DNA from: an uncultured Desulfobacter sp.
GTDB taxonomy: Bacteria > Desulfobacterota > Desulfobacteria > Desulfobacterales > Desulfobacteraceae
Assembly: GCF_963666145.1 (NCBI RefSeq)
Contig: NZ_OY762614.1
Location: 982,501 to 1,046,500 of the forward strand
Direction: 5' to 3'
DNA length: 64,000 nucleotides
Both the position numbers and the translations under genes were made by a program. Below the pieces are notes generated by a model. That model made no database searches and had not been told where the DNA came from. It saw only the letters and a list, made by a program, of their open reading frames with translations. This document shows positions 33,757 to 43,112 of this stretch, in pieces; the first letter of the stretch is position 1, and every line of letters starts with the position of its first letter.

Positions 33757-35481
33757 TGAGCAGTTGAATTTTAAAAAATTTGAATATACCCTCTTTGCAC
33801 CATCATAATCAACACAAGCAGAGGGCCAAACACCAAACATTGGAAACTGTTAAAGTAGAACGTATTGACCACTTGGGTATTGTTGCTGGCGTTATCAAGG
33901 ATTTGAAAATCATCGAAATGATTGACTCTCGCATACCAAAAGATGAGAAGGAAAATATCAGTGCCGGAGAAGCTATTGCCGGCATGGTTCTCAATGGGCT
34001 GGGTTTTTCCAATCGGCCGCTGTCGCTGACGCCTCAATTTTTCGAAAACAAGCCGCTGGATGTTTTGTTCCGTCCCGGGGTGCAAGCCTCGGACTTCAAT
34101 CACTACAAGCTCGGGCGCAGTCTTGATGATGCGGTCGACTACAGCTCTGAACTGCTTTTCACCGAAATCGCCTCATCTACCTGTCGGTCGGAAAGTATCC
34201 ATTTACTTTTCAACCATCTGGATACTTCATCTTTTTCATTGACCGGGGAGTATCTTCCTGATTCGGATGAACATGCCATCAAAATAACTCATGGTTACTC
34301 CAAAGACCACCGTCCTGATTTGAAACAGGCTGTGCTGGAGCTGATGGTATCCCAGGATGGTGGTATTCCCATTTTGTGTAAGTGCTGGGACGGGAATGCT
34401 TCGGATAATACCGTTTTCAAAGAACGCAGCAGTGAACTCGTTCGTCAGTTCAAAGCAAGCGATACCCCTCGTTACCTGATTATGGATTCGAAAGGATATA
34501 CCGAATCCAATGCTTCCAACTTGAAAGATATCCCGTTTATCACCCGCATCCCGGGAACCCTTTTCATTGTGAAGACCGTCATCGAACAGGCCCTAAAATG
34601 GGACCTGTGGGCGGAGATTAACGATGATTATCAGTACCAGACGTTGGAGTTAGGGCATTATGGAATTGATCAACGTTGGTTGATCATTCGATCCAAAGGG
34701 GCTCTGGAGCGCGCGGTCAAGAGCGTTGAAAGAACTATTTCAAAAGAGAAGGAACGTGCGGAAAAGCAACTCTTCCATCTTCAGGCCCAACGATTTGACT
34801 CGGAAGCCGAAGCAATGACGGTCCTCCAAGAACTCGGTGATAAATGGAAGTATCATCTGGTTGACACTATTGAGTTTAAACAGCACATCAAATATGCCGT
34901 CAAAGGTAGACCAACGCCGGATACCCCGATCAAATCAATTAAATTGCAAATCAATGTGGACTTAAAGGTCAATCAAGAAAAAGTCGATCAAGACCGCGAT
35001 CAGAAATCCTGTTTTGTTCTTGGGACCTCAATTCCAAGATTCCAGTTGAGCGACGAAGATGTATTTTGGGGATATAAAGGCCAGTCTAAGGTCGAGAATG
35101 GCTTCCGATTTATCAAAGACCCTTTATTTTTTGCATCGTCGCTGTTTGTCAAAAAGCCATCTCGTGTCGAAGGAATGTTGATGGTGATGACCTTATCATT
35201 ACTAATTTACTCCATTGCCCAGCGTCGCATGCGGAATGAATTGAAGCGCCTTGAAACAACACTGCCCAATCAGATTGGGAAACCCGTTCAAAACCCCACT
35301 CTTCGCTGGATTTTTCAACAAATGGAAGGTATAGACTGTGTGAATATTTTTCATAAAGAGGGCGAAGTACACTGTCTTATCAGTGGGTTAAATGACATAC
35401 GGAGAAAAATATTAACTCTTTTTGGACAGACCGTATCAGAAATATATCAAATTTCTTTTGAATAGGTCTGCCCAATGTCGA
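33750..35481 (+). mobile_element. IS1634-family insertion sequence with 6-bp target duplication
   Basis: Ends are inverted repeats TCGACATTGAGCAG (33750-33763) and the complement of 35468-35481, TCGACATTGGGCAG, with one mismatch. Flanking TTATAG occurs at 33744-33749 and 35482-35487, a clean 6-bp duplication. The element is 1732 bp and carries one transposase gene. Its intact frame, matched ends and duplication suggest a recent insertion, here into an algI gene. Confidence 0.92.
33840..35465 (+). CDS. IS1634-family transposase (DUF4277 N-terminus, DDE)
   Basis: About 541 residues from a TTG at 33840; no in-frame ATG exists and the frame is open back to 33780. The N-terminal DUF4277-like region (VERIDHLGIVAGVIKDL, AGMVLNGLGFSNRPLSL) is typical of IS1634-family transposases. 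It is followed by a DDE-type core (LDTSSFSLTGEYL, YLIMDSKGYTESN) and a C-terminal block with the catalytic glutamate region (GYKGQSKVENGFRFIKDPLF). No frameshift is seen, so it is probably active. Confidence 0.92.
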   Translation: METVKVERIDHLGIVAGVIKDLKIIEMIDSRIPKDEKENISAGEAIAGMVLNGLGFSNRPLSLTPQFFENKPLDVLFRPGVQASDFNHYKLGRSLDDAVDYSSELLFTEIASSTCRSESIHLLFNHLDTSSFSLTGEYLPDSDEHAIKITHGYSKDHRPDLKQAVLELMVSQDGGIPILCKCWDGNASDNTVFKERSSELVRQFKASDTPRYLIMDSKGYTESNASNLKDIPFITRIPGTLFIVKTVIEQALKWDLWAEINDDYQYQTLELGHYGIDQRWLIIRSKGALERAVKSVERTISKEKERAEKQLFHLQAQRFDSEAEAMTVLQELGDKWKYHLVDTIEFKQHIKYAVKGRPTPDTPIKSIKLQINVDLKVNQEKVDQDRDQKSCFVLGTSIPRFQLSDEDVFWGYKGQSKVENGFRFIKDPLFFASSLFVKKPSRVEGMLMVMTLSLLIYSIAQRRMRNELKRLETTLPNQIGKPVQNPTLRWIFQQMEGIDCVNIFHKEGEVHCLISGLNDIRRKILTLFGQTVSEIYQISFE

Positions 35482-35517
35482 TTATAGAACTAAAAACCAT
35501 TGTTCACATAGTATGAA

Positions 35518-35577
35518 CTGTCCGGGCAAGCTGAATTTGAGAACCTGCAGGTTCTCAAATTCAGCTTGCCCGGACAG
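35518..35577. repeat. perfect 60-bp palindrome
   Basis: Arms of 30 bp with no loop: starts CTGTCCGGGCAAGCTGAATT and is its own reverse complement, centred on CTGCAG at 35547/35548. It lies 18 bp outside the former algI start codon (35500) and 20 bp from the SapC stop. There is no T-run on either side. Confidence 0.95.
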
Positions 35578-35597
35578 CAATAAGTGGTTCGTTTATT

Positions 35598-36311
35598 TTA
35601 TTTCTGATGCAAAAAAGGCAGATGTCGTATGGACTGCAGGTGGCAATAAACAAGAGACATGGTGCCGTTTTTTACCATTTCCGCCAGACTGGCGTCATCA
35701 AGGGCAATGAGTTTTTCCATATCAACACCTCTAAATCCGTTCAGGCTTTTATTCTCTTCTCCGACGCGAAATTCAAGTGTCCTGTCGGTAATGGCACCCA
35801 TTTCGTACAATCTTGCAAGCAGAGATTGAACAGCAGCCAACTCCTGCTGATAGAGTTTCAGGGTATCAAAAGTGTGCGTCACAAAGCCTCGGATATCCCC
35901 TGATTCTGTATAAAGCGGTTCGCCTGTTTCGCCTGCAAAATGATCCGCCGTCCGGTCCAGACAAAATACATATTGGCTTTGCCCATTCTCCTTGCTTTCT
36001 GACTTGGCAAGTAAAAAGGGGTAAAGGCGCAGACACAACGGGATATAGGGGACCTTCCACTTGCCTTGGTCGTCGATATAGGGGTGTGTCCCGTTTTCAA
36101 TGGAGAGGAGCACATTGGGAACAGGACTGCCGTCACCCAGCAGAACAATGGGATAAAAATTTGCCGCCTGCTGCAGTTCCGTAAGGGAGATTGGTACGGA
36201 TGAAAGAGATTTTGCAAAATTAAAATGAGACAGCTCTGAGAATCTAAGTGCCTGATGTTTTTCAGGGTCAAGGGGTTCAAAATTGTCCGGCAGTGTACGC
36301 ATCTCACTCAT
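35598..36311 (-). CDS. SapC-family protein, copy 1
   Basis: 237 residues, matching the SapC family (PF07277) in length and core pattern: FYPIVLLGDGSPVPNVLLSI, GKWKVPYIPLCLRLYPFLLA and a C-terminal GFRGVDMEKLIALDD. SapC was named from a Campylobacter S-layer locus and its biochemical role is not settled. No signal peptide or transmembrane segment. A paralogue follows immediately upstream (36371-37081). In this neighbourhood a link to surface-protein or S-layer work is reasonable but inferred. Confidence 0.82.
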   Translation of the reverse strand: MSEMRTLPDNFEPLDPEKHQALRFSELSHFNFAKSLSSVPISLTELQQAANFYPIVLLGDGSPVPNVLLSIENGTHPYIDDQGKWKVPYIPLCLRLYPFLLAKSESKENGQSQYVFCLDRTADHFAGETGEPLYTESGDIRGFVTHTFDTLKLYQQELAAVQSLLARLYEMGAITDRTLEFRVGEENKSLNGFRGVDMEKLIALDDASLAEMVKNGTMSLVYCHLQSIRHLPFLHQK

Positions 36312-36370
36312 GACGATAATTTCCTATATAAAATTTTGGTTTGACAATGTGGTGCTTCAAATCAAAGGTT

Positions 36371-37081
36371 TCAGGATCCGGATGCTGTGGACTCATTTTT
36401 TTGAAATAGCAGTCCAAATTTTGAAAGAGACTGCAGATGGCTGTAAACCAAGGAAAGAGTTCCTTTTCTGACCAGATTAGCCAAAAAGGCATCGTCCATG
36501 GTGATCAGTTTTTCCATGTCCACCCCTTTGAATCCGTCAATCCCCCTTTTTGTACCGTTTACATTGAATTCGATTTTCCGGTCCACGATCAGTTCCTTGT
36601 CTGCCAAGACAGCAAAAAGGGCCTGGGTACCCGCTATTTCCTTTTGATATTGAGTTAATGCCTTAAGAATACCTTGGGTAAATTCATTGGCTTCTCCATC
36701 AGCCGTAAACATGGGGTCTCCCATGCCGGAAGCAAAATGCGGGGCGTCCGGGTCAATGCAGAGAGCAAACGTCTCTTCCTGGGCTCCGGTTTTGACCAGG
36801 GTAAAGGGGTACATCCGGATGCTGAAGGGAATATACGGCACTTTCCATTCTCCCCGGGAAGTCGCATAGGCATTCTCCCCTTCTGCGATGCCAAGCAGTG
36901 CCATGGGCAGACAAACACCGTCTTTGGGGAAAACAATGGGATAGTATTGGCAGGCCTGGGGGATTTCTGAAAAGGAAAGCTGGACTGCCGATGTGTTGTT
37001 TGAAAAAGAAAAATCCTGGCTTTTTGAAAATCTGAGCGCCTGGTGTTTTGTTTTCTCTAGTGGTTCAAGTTTAGTAAACAT
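36371..37081 (-). CDS. SapC-family protein, copy 2
   Basis: 236 residues, aligned end to end with copy 1 (YYPIVFPKDGVCLPMALLGI, GEWKVPYIPFSIRMYPFTLV, GFKGVDMEKLITMDDAFLAN). The two are clearly a tandem duplication but diverged to moderate identity, so the duplication is old. The spacing of 59 nt and shared strand suggest one transcript. No export signal seen. As for copy 1, function in the family is unresolved. Confidence 0.82.
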   Translation of the reverse strand: MFTKLEPLEKTKHQALRFSKSQDFSFSNNTSAVQLSFSEIPQACQYYPIVFPKDGVCLPMALLGIAEGENAYATSRGEWKVPYIPFSIRMYPFTLVKTGAQEETFALCIDPDAPHFASGMGDPMFTADGEANEFTQGILKALTQYQKEIAGTQALFAVLADKELIVDRKIEFNVNGTKRGIDGFKGVDMEKLITMDDAFLANLVRKGTLSLVYSHLQSLSKFGLLFQKNESTASGS

Positions 37082-37278
37082 ACCTGATTACACCTGTTAT
37101 GTTATTGATAAAGAATGACGATATTACTTAGGTACCATAAACATGCCGGGAAAACAATGCGAAATTATATAGTCGCAGGAGTTAAGATATGTAAATCATC
37201 TTTTATCAAATATCTCGACTCCGGCACAGCCAAATGCAGCGACAAGGTAAAACCTTTACATCAAGACAATTTTTTCCA

Positions 37279-38889
37279 TCATCTACGCCATATCAATACC
37301 ATGGCAACCAGACTTCCCAGACCACCGATATACGCGGCAATCAAAATATATGGAAAACCTGTCACAGCAAGATTTTCAAACAATACCGGAATATCTTGAA
37401 CACACCACCATGGCTCCGTAAACAGATATACTTTACTTGGCGCTTTAACCGCACACCCCATAAACATGGCAAACTGAGCCCACATGGCTATCGCCACAAA
37501 GAAAAACGCATATACTGACATAGTCTTAAGCCATAACTGTGTCAGGCGATACCTTGCGAGTTCTTTTACTCCTATCCCCAATGCCGGTGCAACCCACGGC
37601 ATAAGAATATGAAGATACCATCCCGGTGTATTCCCGTTACCGTTCAAAGCCGCACACTGCAAGACATGATATACTAACCCCGCGCCAAACGTAAAAAACA
37701 TCCACACAGTCAACCATGATTGCTCCTTAAAAGAAGGACACCTTTTCTTCATATGCCAACTGTAGGCAACAAGTAAACTTGCCGCCAGCGCCAATTGCGG
37801 CAGATAAAAATATATGGGAAAGCGTACTAAGGACCAGCTTCCCGCCCATACGTATGTAACAAAAATTACGATCACGCCCCTTGCAAACGAGAAAAAACTG
37901 GCATGATTTTTAATATTGGCCAGTAATCCACCTTTCGCAGCCAAACGCAGACTATCGTTTCCTCCAATAAAATCACCAAAGGCCATTAATTTATAAAAAT
38001 ACCATCCTCCTCCGACAAGAAGACCCAGTGCCAGTATTACGCTTCCCCTAAAAAGAAGGGCGAACTTCTGCTCTTTTGAGAGTCCACGATCATGCACGAG
38101 ATATAACCCCATCCATACAGCAAGCCCCACGCCGATAGGAAAAAAGAATGCTTTGGTTAAAAGTCCGATTCCCAAGACAAATCCTGACGCCAAGACATAG
38201 CGATGCTGGGAAAAAGGTTCCCAGGCATATTTAAGACACCATGTCAAAAGGCCGACTAACAATAAGCACAGTGCATCGTTTCCGATGCGAGCGAATTCGA
38301 AAAAAAACATTGGTAGAATCAAAGGGTAGATCATAAACCCCCAAACGGCTAAATCTTGCTTCAGTGGTATTTCTCGATTCCGAAATGCCACAAGACCAAA
38401 CCCTACGCCCCCCAAAGCCATGAGGTAACTGACTGTTCGTAAAATAAACATCTGCCGGACAAGGGACATCCCTTCGGTTTGTTTGACAAACAATGCCATT
38501 ATTACATAATAAAGAGGCGGATGTTGAGCTTGCCAATTTTTTGTATTACCTTGCAAAAATATCGGCATGGCTTCATGCCCATGATATTCCTTTAGGTACG
38601 CCGCTCTCTTTTGAGGATTTTTAAAAAATTTATTATATACCAGCCCGGTATCAAATGGAGGTGATAAGCTGCTATAGGGCATGGGACCCGTATAATTTTC
38701 CACAGCCATATCAAGTTTGGCCTTTCCAAAGAGGGGAAGTGTGCGTGTGTCAGCAATTTGCTTCATTGATGAATAATGCGCGGTTTCATCAAACCCTTCC
38801 CATGGAGGTATGACCGAGATGATACCAACACCTACAAACAATAACAACGCCAGGTATGATACCCCCCAGAAAAATGTCTTAGAGTTCAT
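37279..38889 (-). CDS. polytopic membrane glycosyltransferase (GT-C fold, DUF2142-like)
   Basis: 536 residues with about 11-12 transmembrane helices. The first periplasmic loop contains PPWEGFDETAHYSSMKQI and QAQHPPLYYVI, the acidic/His signature and HPPLYY motif of GT-C/DUF2142-type enzymes. These use polyprenyl-phosphate sugars to modify glycans or proteins on the outer face of the inner membrane. Acceptor and sugar are unknown. It is flanked by an O-acetylation pair and SapC genes on the same strand. Confidence 0.8.
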   Translation of the reverse strand: MNSKTFFWGVSYLALLLFVGVGIISVIPPWEGFDETAHYSSMKQIADTRTLPLFGKAKLDMAVENYTGPMPYSSLSPPFDTGLVYNKFFKNPQKRAAYLKEYHGHEAMPIFLQGNTKNWQAQHPPLYYVIMALFVKQTEGMSLVRQMFILRTVSYLMALGGVGFGLVAFRNREIPLKQDLAVWGFMIYPLILPMFFFEFARIGNDALCLLLVGLLTWCLKYAWEPFSQHRYVLASGFVLGIGLLTKAFFFPIGVGLAVWMGLYLVHDRGLSKEQKFALLFRGSVILALGLLVGGGWYFYKLMAFGDFIGGNDSLRLAAKGGLLANIKNHASFFSFARGVIVIFVTYVWAGSWSLVRFPIYFYLPQLALAASLLVAYSWHMKKRCPSFKEQSWLTVWMFFTFGAGLVYHVLQCAALNGNGNTPGWYLHILMPWVAPALGIGVKELARYRLTQLWLKTMSVYAFFFVAIAMWAQFAMFMGCAVKAPSKVYLFTEPWWCVQDIPVLFENLAVTGFPYILIAAYIGGLGSLVAMVLIWRR

Positions 38890-38942
38890 GAATTTACTAT
38901 TTTCAAGTCAGTGCTAACTTCATAAAGAATGGCAACATTATT

Positions 38943-40049
38943 TTAATATTTGCCCAATTGAACTTCTATAATTTGCCAAATTAAATATTTGGTATCACTT
39001 GGCATTAATGCAATTGCGTCCATGAGCGAAACATATCTGTTAATTTTATAAAATTTTTTCATGTACGTGTGAAAGCCTGAACGAATGAACGCATCACCAT
39101 ATGAATTCCCTACGAATGTGACAGACGGCAACAAAGAATCTCCTGAATTTTGAGAAATAAACTCAAATTGTGTTGTATCAATGTCTGGCAGCATATTAAC
39201 ATCGCTAAAATTTTTATGCACAGCAACAGATTCTTCTTTAATTGGTTTGAAAAGAGGAAGAAATCGGGATTGATCGCCAACAAGATTTTCAAGTACGTCA
39301 ATTTGAAGCGGCTGAAGAGTTAATGAGATCTTTTCGAGTACAGCAATTGTTTGCAAAAGGTATCGAGATACGGTGGCTCCCGCCGGATCTGTCCAGTGAA
39401 AATCTGTTGCATGGTAGGCTTTTTTCCCTTCCGCCTTTAAATTTTTTAGGATTTGTAACGCGTCAATAAATATGATATCATCCAGATTTCGGAGTTTCTC
39501 ATTAATTGAATCTAAATAGGTGGGATCAGTATTCGGAATATGGGCAGGCAAATTTTCTGGATACAATTGATATTTTTGAGGGCAAACAATAATAATAAAT
39601 TTGACACCCTTTTTGTCCAGTTCGGATTTTGCTGAGGCAACCATTTTAAAAAAAGTGGCGAATTGGTCTTTATTATATGTCAAATAATTCTGATACAGTT
39701 CATTATCCATGACGTTTCTGTAGTACATGGTATTATTTTTCCCAACATATACCCGGTCAGAATACTTGAAAATGTAATAATTGAAAGTGCCGGCTAAACG
39801 AACTAATGGCGTCCGGAAAAAGAAGTGATCATTAAACCAATCTGTAAATTCTTTATTCCATTGCGCCGTAAAAAATGTTGTTTGTTTGGGAAAAGGCTTT
39901 AAAGTCCGATACTCGCTTAGGCTCCCGAGTTTAATCTTGGGAAACGGGACCATGACTAATGAGATAAAAAGCCAAAATACAAATAAGAATATAGTAACGC
40001 GTTGAATATTTTTTTTCATTGGGCGACTGGATATCTTCTGCTGAATCAT
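38943..40049 (-). CDS. AlgJ-like glycan O-acetyltransferase (SGNH-type), pair 2
   Basis: 368 residues. N-terminal membrane anchor (about 15-35, VTIFLFVFWLFISLVMVPF) and an SGNH-like acyltransferase domain with ATDFHWTDPAGATVSRYLL (Asp-x-His-Trp) and VTFVGNSYGDAFIRSGFHTY, whose Ser fits the nucleophile position. It is shorter than the pair-1 protein because it lacks the C-terminal beta-rich extension. The MBOAT partner gene lies 6 nt upstream on the same strand. Confidence 0.82.
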   Translation of the reverse strand: MIQQKISSRPMKKNIQRVTIFLFVFWLFISLVMVPFPKIKLGSLSEYRTLKPFPKQTTFFTAQWNKEFTDWFNDHFFFRTPLVRLAGTFNYYIFKYSDRVYVGKNNTMYYRNVMDNELYQNYLTYNKDQFATFFKMVASAKSELDKKGVKFIIIVCPQKYQLYPENLPAHIPNTDPTYLDSINEKLRNLDDIIFIDALQILKNLKAEGKKAYHATDFHWTDPAGATVSRYLLQTIAVLEKISLTLQPLQIDVLENLVGDQSRFLPLFKPIKEESVAVHKNFSDVNMLPDIDTTQFEFISQNSGDSLLPSVTFVGNSYGDAFIRSGFHTYMKKFYKINRYVSLMDAIALMPSDTKYLIWQIIEVQLGKY

Positions 40050-40055
40050 TGTTTG

Positions 40056-41471
40056 TTAAAATTGAAAATAAATAAAAGGCTTAAAGCCATAAAGAGCCAT
40101 GTATGCACATGAAAAAATGAGGACAATAATTGCGCTTGCTGCTTTCAGACATAACAACGAAGTATATTCTTTTGCCGGGCTATAAAAAAAATCAAAATTA
40201 AAAAATGCAAAGAAAATGGAGAGGCACAGAACAACAATTTTATCACAGGTTAAAAAGAATGATAAATTATAGTATTGGGCGGTCATGTCAAATGAAAAAA
40301 GTTTATCAAAATATAGAAATGCAGCCCCAAGGGTGGGTTGACTGAAAAAAACCCATCCCATCATTACCAGAAAAAATGAAGCGATGATGCCGGTTGTTCC
40401 TTGAATCAGTATCCCATATTTTTCTTTGAGTACCCGTTCTATACATAATAACACGCCGTACCACAGACCCCATATTATAAACGTATATGAGGCGCCATGC
40501 CATAACCCGCATAGAAAAAAGACTATTAACAGATTCAAACAGGTCCTGGCAAGAGAACGGCGGTTCCCCCCAAGAGGGATATACAGATAGTCTTTAAACC
40601 ATCTCCCCAATGTCATGTGCCATGTTCGCCAAAAAGTGCCGATATTGGAAGATCTATAAGGCTGTTGGAAGTTTTCCGGAAAAGAAAAACCGAACATTTT
40701 TGCCAGCCCTATCCCCATGTCCGTGTATCCGGAAAAATCATAGTAAATCTGAAATGTGTAGCAGATGATCCCGAGCCAGGCGAGAGGTGTATTAAGCTCC
40801 CCCTGATTGCTGAGACTGAAAATTTTTCCGGAAATAGACGCCAACTGATCAGCTAACAGTATCTTTTTACCAAGGCCGAGGCAAAAACGTACTATGCCGC
40901 TGAAAAATAAATCCCAATTGATAACACGTTGTTTGATTGATGATTCGATTTCGCTATAACGAACGATAGGACCTGCGATCAGGTGGGGAAACATCATAAA
41001 ATACATTGAGAAATCAACAAGATTAGAACAAGGCGCAACCTTTTTTTTGTAGACATCAATTAGATATGAAATTGCATGAAAAGTAAAAAAGGAAATTCCT
41101 ATAGGTAACGCAACGTCTATGGTTGAACCCCATGCGAGAGAGCCTGAGAAATATTTTGTAAGATCAGCACAGGTAGATATAAAAAAATTTGTATACTTAA
41201 AATAGATAAGAATACTAAGGTTAAATGCTATTCCCACAGCAAGCAAAATTTTTTGTTTTTTTTGTCCTTTCCAGAGCAAATGCTTGGCATAATAATAATT
41301 AAATAGCGTTACTATCCCCAAAAGCCCTACATAACGTAATGAATCGAAAGCATAAAAAATAAGGCTAAAAATAAGTAATATAAAATTTCTATACCTATAT
41401 TGCGACAAAAAATAAAAAGTTAACAATAATGGAAGGAAGATATAAAGGAAAATGTTTGATGAAAATAGCAT
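40056..41471 (-). CDS. AlgI-like MBOAT acetyltransferase, pair 2
   Basis: 471 residues beginning MLFSSNIFLYIFLPLLLTFY, the usual AlgI start, with about 10-12 transmembrane helices. MBOAT motifs are complete: GPIVRYSEIE, FGFSFPENFQQPYRSSNIGT, FWRTWHMTLGRWFKDYLYIP and LWHGASYTFIIWG with the catalytic His. It transfers acetyl groups from cytoplasmic acetyl-CoA towards the periplasmic AlgJ partner encoded 6 nt downstream. It is intact, in contrast with the pair-1 algI, so it could back up that function. Confidence 0.88.
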   Translation of the reverse strand: MLFSSNIFLYIFLPLLLTFYFLSQYRYRNFILLIFSLIFYAFDSLRYVGLLGIVTLFNYYYAKHLLWKGQKKQKILLAVGIAFNLSILIYFKYTNFFISTCADLTKYFSGSLAWGSTIDVALPIGISFFTFHAISYLIDVYKKKVAPCSNLVDFSMYFMMFPHLIAGPIVRYSEIESSIKQRVINWDLFFSGIVRFCLGLGKKILLADQLASISGKIFSLSNQGELNTPLAWLGIICYTFQIYYDFSGYTDMGIGLAKMFGFSFPENFQQPYRSSNIGTFWRTWHMTLGRWFKDYLYIPLGGNRRSLARTCLNLLIVFFLCGLWHGASYTFIIWGLWYGVLLCIERVLKEKYGILIQGTTGIIASFFLVMMGWVFFSQPTLGAAFLYFDKLFSFDMTAQYYNLSFFLTCDKIVVLCLSIFFAFFNFDFFYSPAKEYTSLLCLKAASAIIVLIFSCAYMALYGFKPFIYFQF

Positions 41472-41722
41472 AGTGTTACACTGTAATTTGAGAGTTGATC
41501 ATAACATCAGCCACGAAACCAGGTATCCACTCAAACAGTTAAAAAAACCGCAGATAAATTGCTTTTTCTGTGCATAGATATTAAAGCTATTCACAGAAAA
41601 GGATATAGCCATGGATATGGCGTCTATATACGATGAATCTACTCAAAATGCAAACAACAAAACAAAATACGTCCAGAGATGATATAGCTACGAAAATTAA
41701 ACCGGACGTCTTTCCCCAGATT

Positions 41723-42187
41723 TCAATTTTTCCGAATTCTAAATGCCAATGTCTTTGAAGCCCAAAAGTTGAACATTAGAGCCAAAACAGAGGCAATGGC
41801 CAGTGCAAACACCGGATAGTCCATAAACAGAGAGGATAATCCCATTAGTGTATAAAATATGATTAAATTCAGAACTGCGCCGATTCCATTCGCAGATGTA
41901 TATCGGATCCATTCTTGCAGTCGCATACATTTGGTCCTGCAACCAAATGTGAACCGCCTGTTCAGATACCATGTTGCAGTAACGGCAAACAAGAAGGATA
42001 TGGGGCGGGCCTGCATCGGGTTCAGACCTGAAAGCGGGTCTAATAGAAGCATAACGCCGGCATCGACGACAAATCCGACACAACCGATCATCGCAAATTT
42101 AAAAAATTGAGATGCTGTATGATGCCTGTGGATTCCCAATTTTATTCTCTTGGCAGAGCCAAATAAGCCAATCGTTTTGTTTCCCAT
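41723..42187 (-). CDS. GtrA-family membrane protein
   Basis: 154 residues with four transmembrane helices and GtrA-type sequence (FFKFAMIGCVGFVVDAGVML, FLFAVTATWYLNRRFTFG, NFWASKTLAFR). GtrA proteins are thought to flip polyprenyl-linked sugars made by a GtrB-like GT2. The gene overlaps the 3' end of exactly such a GT2 gene by 46 nt, and a GT-C gene is next, which makes a complete three-gene glycan-modification set. Confidence 0.88.
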   Translation of the reverse strand: MGNKTIGLFGSAKRIKLGIHRHHTASQFFKFAMIGCVGFVVDAGVMLLLDPLSGLNPMQARPISFLFAVTATWYLNRRFTFGCRTKCMRLQEWIRYTSANGIGAVLNLIIFYTLMGLSSLFMDYPVFALAIASVLALMFNFWASKTLAFRIRKN

Positions 42188-43104
42188 CTTGCGCCCTGAA
42201 CACTGTCTAAAATCACCCCGCAGGTGAGACTTAAAAACCCCAGGATCATCACGCTTGCCGAGAGTACTGCTGTGGGAAATCTGGGGACCAGGCCTGTATG
42301 AATAAACTCGATAAAAAGCGGAACAGATAAAAAGATCGAACAGACCGCAAGCAATAAGAATATCAGCGAAAAGAAAAGCAAAGGACGGAATTCTTTAAAC
42401 AGATATATGATCATTTTCAAGATGCGCCAGCCGTCTTTAAATGTGTTCAGCTTGCTTTCGGAGCCGTTGCTTCTTTCAAAGAACGGCGTTGGAATTTCCG
42501 TGGCCGGAATTTTCATGGACAGGGCATGAATCGTCAGTTCAGTTTCCGTTTCAAACCCCCCGGATACGGCTGGAAAGGATTTTACAAAACGGCGGGTCAT
42601 GGCGCGATATCCGGAGAGCATATCAGTAATCCGATTGCCGAATAGAAGTCCGACAGTTTTGGTCAGCAGCTTGTTTCCGGCATAATGTCCTGCGCGAAAA
42701 AGATTGGCTTCAGAATGTAGGCGCGTTCCTACGACCATATCCAAATCTTCATTGACAAGCGTCTCAATAAGCTTTCCGGCACTTGCAGCGTCATATGTTC
42801 CGTCTCCGTCCACCATCAGATAAACATCAGCGTCAATATCGGCAAACATGCGACGGACCACATTGCCTTTGCCCTGTTCGGGTTCGCTTCGAACCACCGC
42901 CATATTGTCTTTTGCGATTTCTGCCGTTCGATCGGAGCTATTGTTGTCGTATACGTAGATGGTGGCCCATGGAATAGCTTTTTTGAAATTTTGTACAACT
43001 TCGCCAATGGCGGCTTCCTCATTATAGCAGGGTATCAATACTGCAATATCCAATGACTCAATGTTCGGTTTTGAATTATTCCTTTTACAATCATTTGTGG
43101 ACAC
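42142..43104 (-). CDS. GtrB/DPM1-like GT2 glycosyltransferase
   Basis: 320 residues. The GT2 domain (about 18-235) has IAVLIPCYNEEAAIGEVVQN, a YDNNSSDRTAE nucleotide site and VDGDGTYDAA metal-binding DxD. Two C-terminal transmembrane helices follow (about 240-265 and 280-305). This is the dolichol/undecaprenyl-phosphate mannosyl- or glucosyltransferase type that makes a lipid-linked sugar donor. Its product would be flipped by the GtrA-type protein and used by the GT-C enzyme of 43113-44738. Confidence 0.9.
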   Translation of the reverse strand: MSTNDCKRNNSKPNIESLDIAVLIPCYNEEAAIGEVVQNFKKAIPWATIYVYDNNSSDRTAEIAKDNMAVVRSEPEQGKGNVVRRMFADIDADVYLMVDGDGTYDAASAGKLIETLVNEDLDMVVGTRLHSEANLFRAGHYAGNKLLTKTVGLLFGNRITDMLSGYRAMTRRFVKSFPAVSGGFETETELTIHALSMKIPATEIPTPFFERSNGSESKLNTFKDGWRILKMIIYLFKEFRPLLFFSLIFLLLAVCSIFLSVPLFIEFIHTGLVPRFPTAVLSASVMILGFLSLTCGVILDSVQGARWETKRLAYLALPRE

Positions 43105-43112
43105 ATTTCCTC

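Noticed and set aside
33780..33839. Extended N-terminus of the IS1634 transposase
   Set aside because: The extra 20 residues (His/Gln-rich) are not part of the family pattern. The position lies in the element's leader, so the later TTG is preferred, with low certainty.
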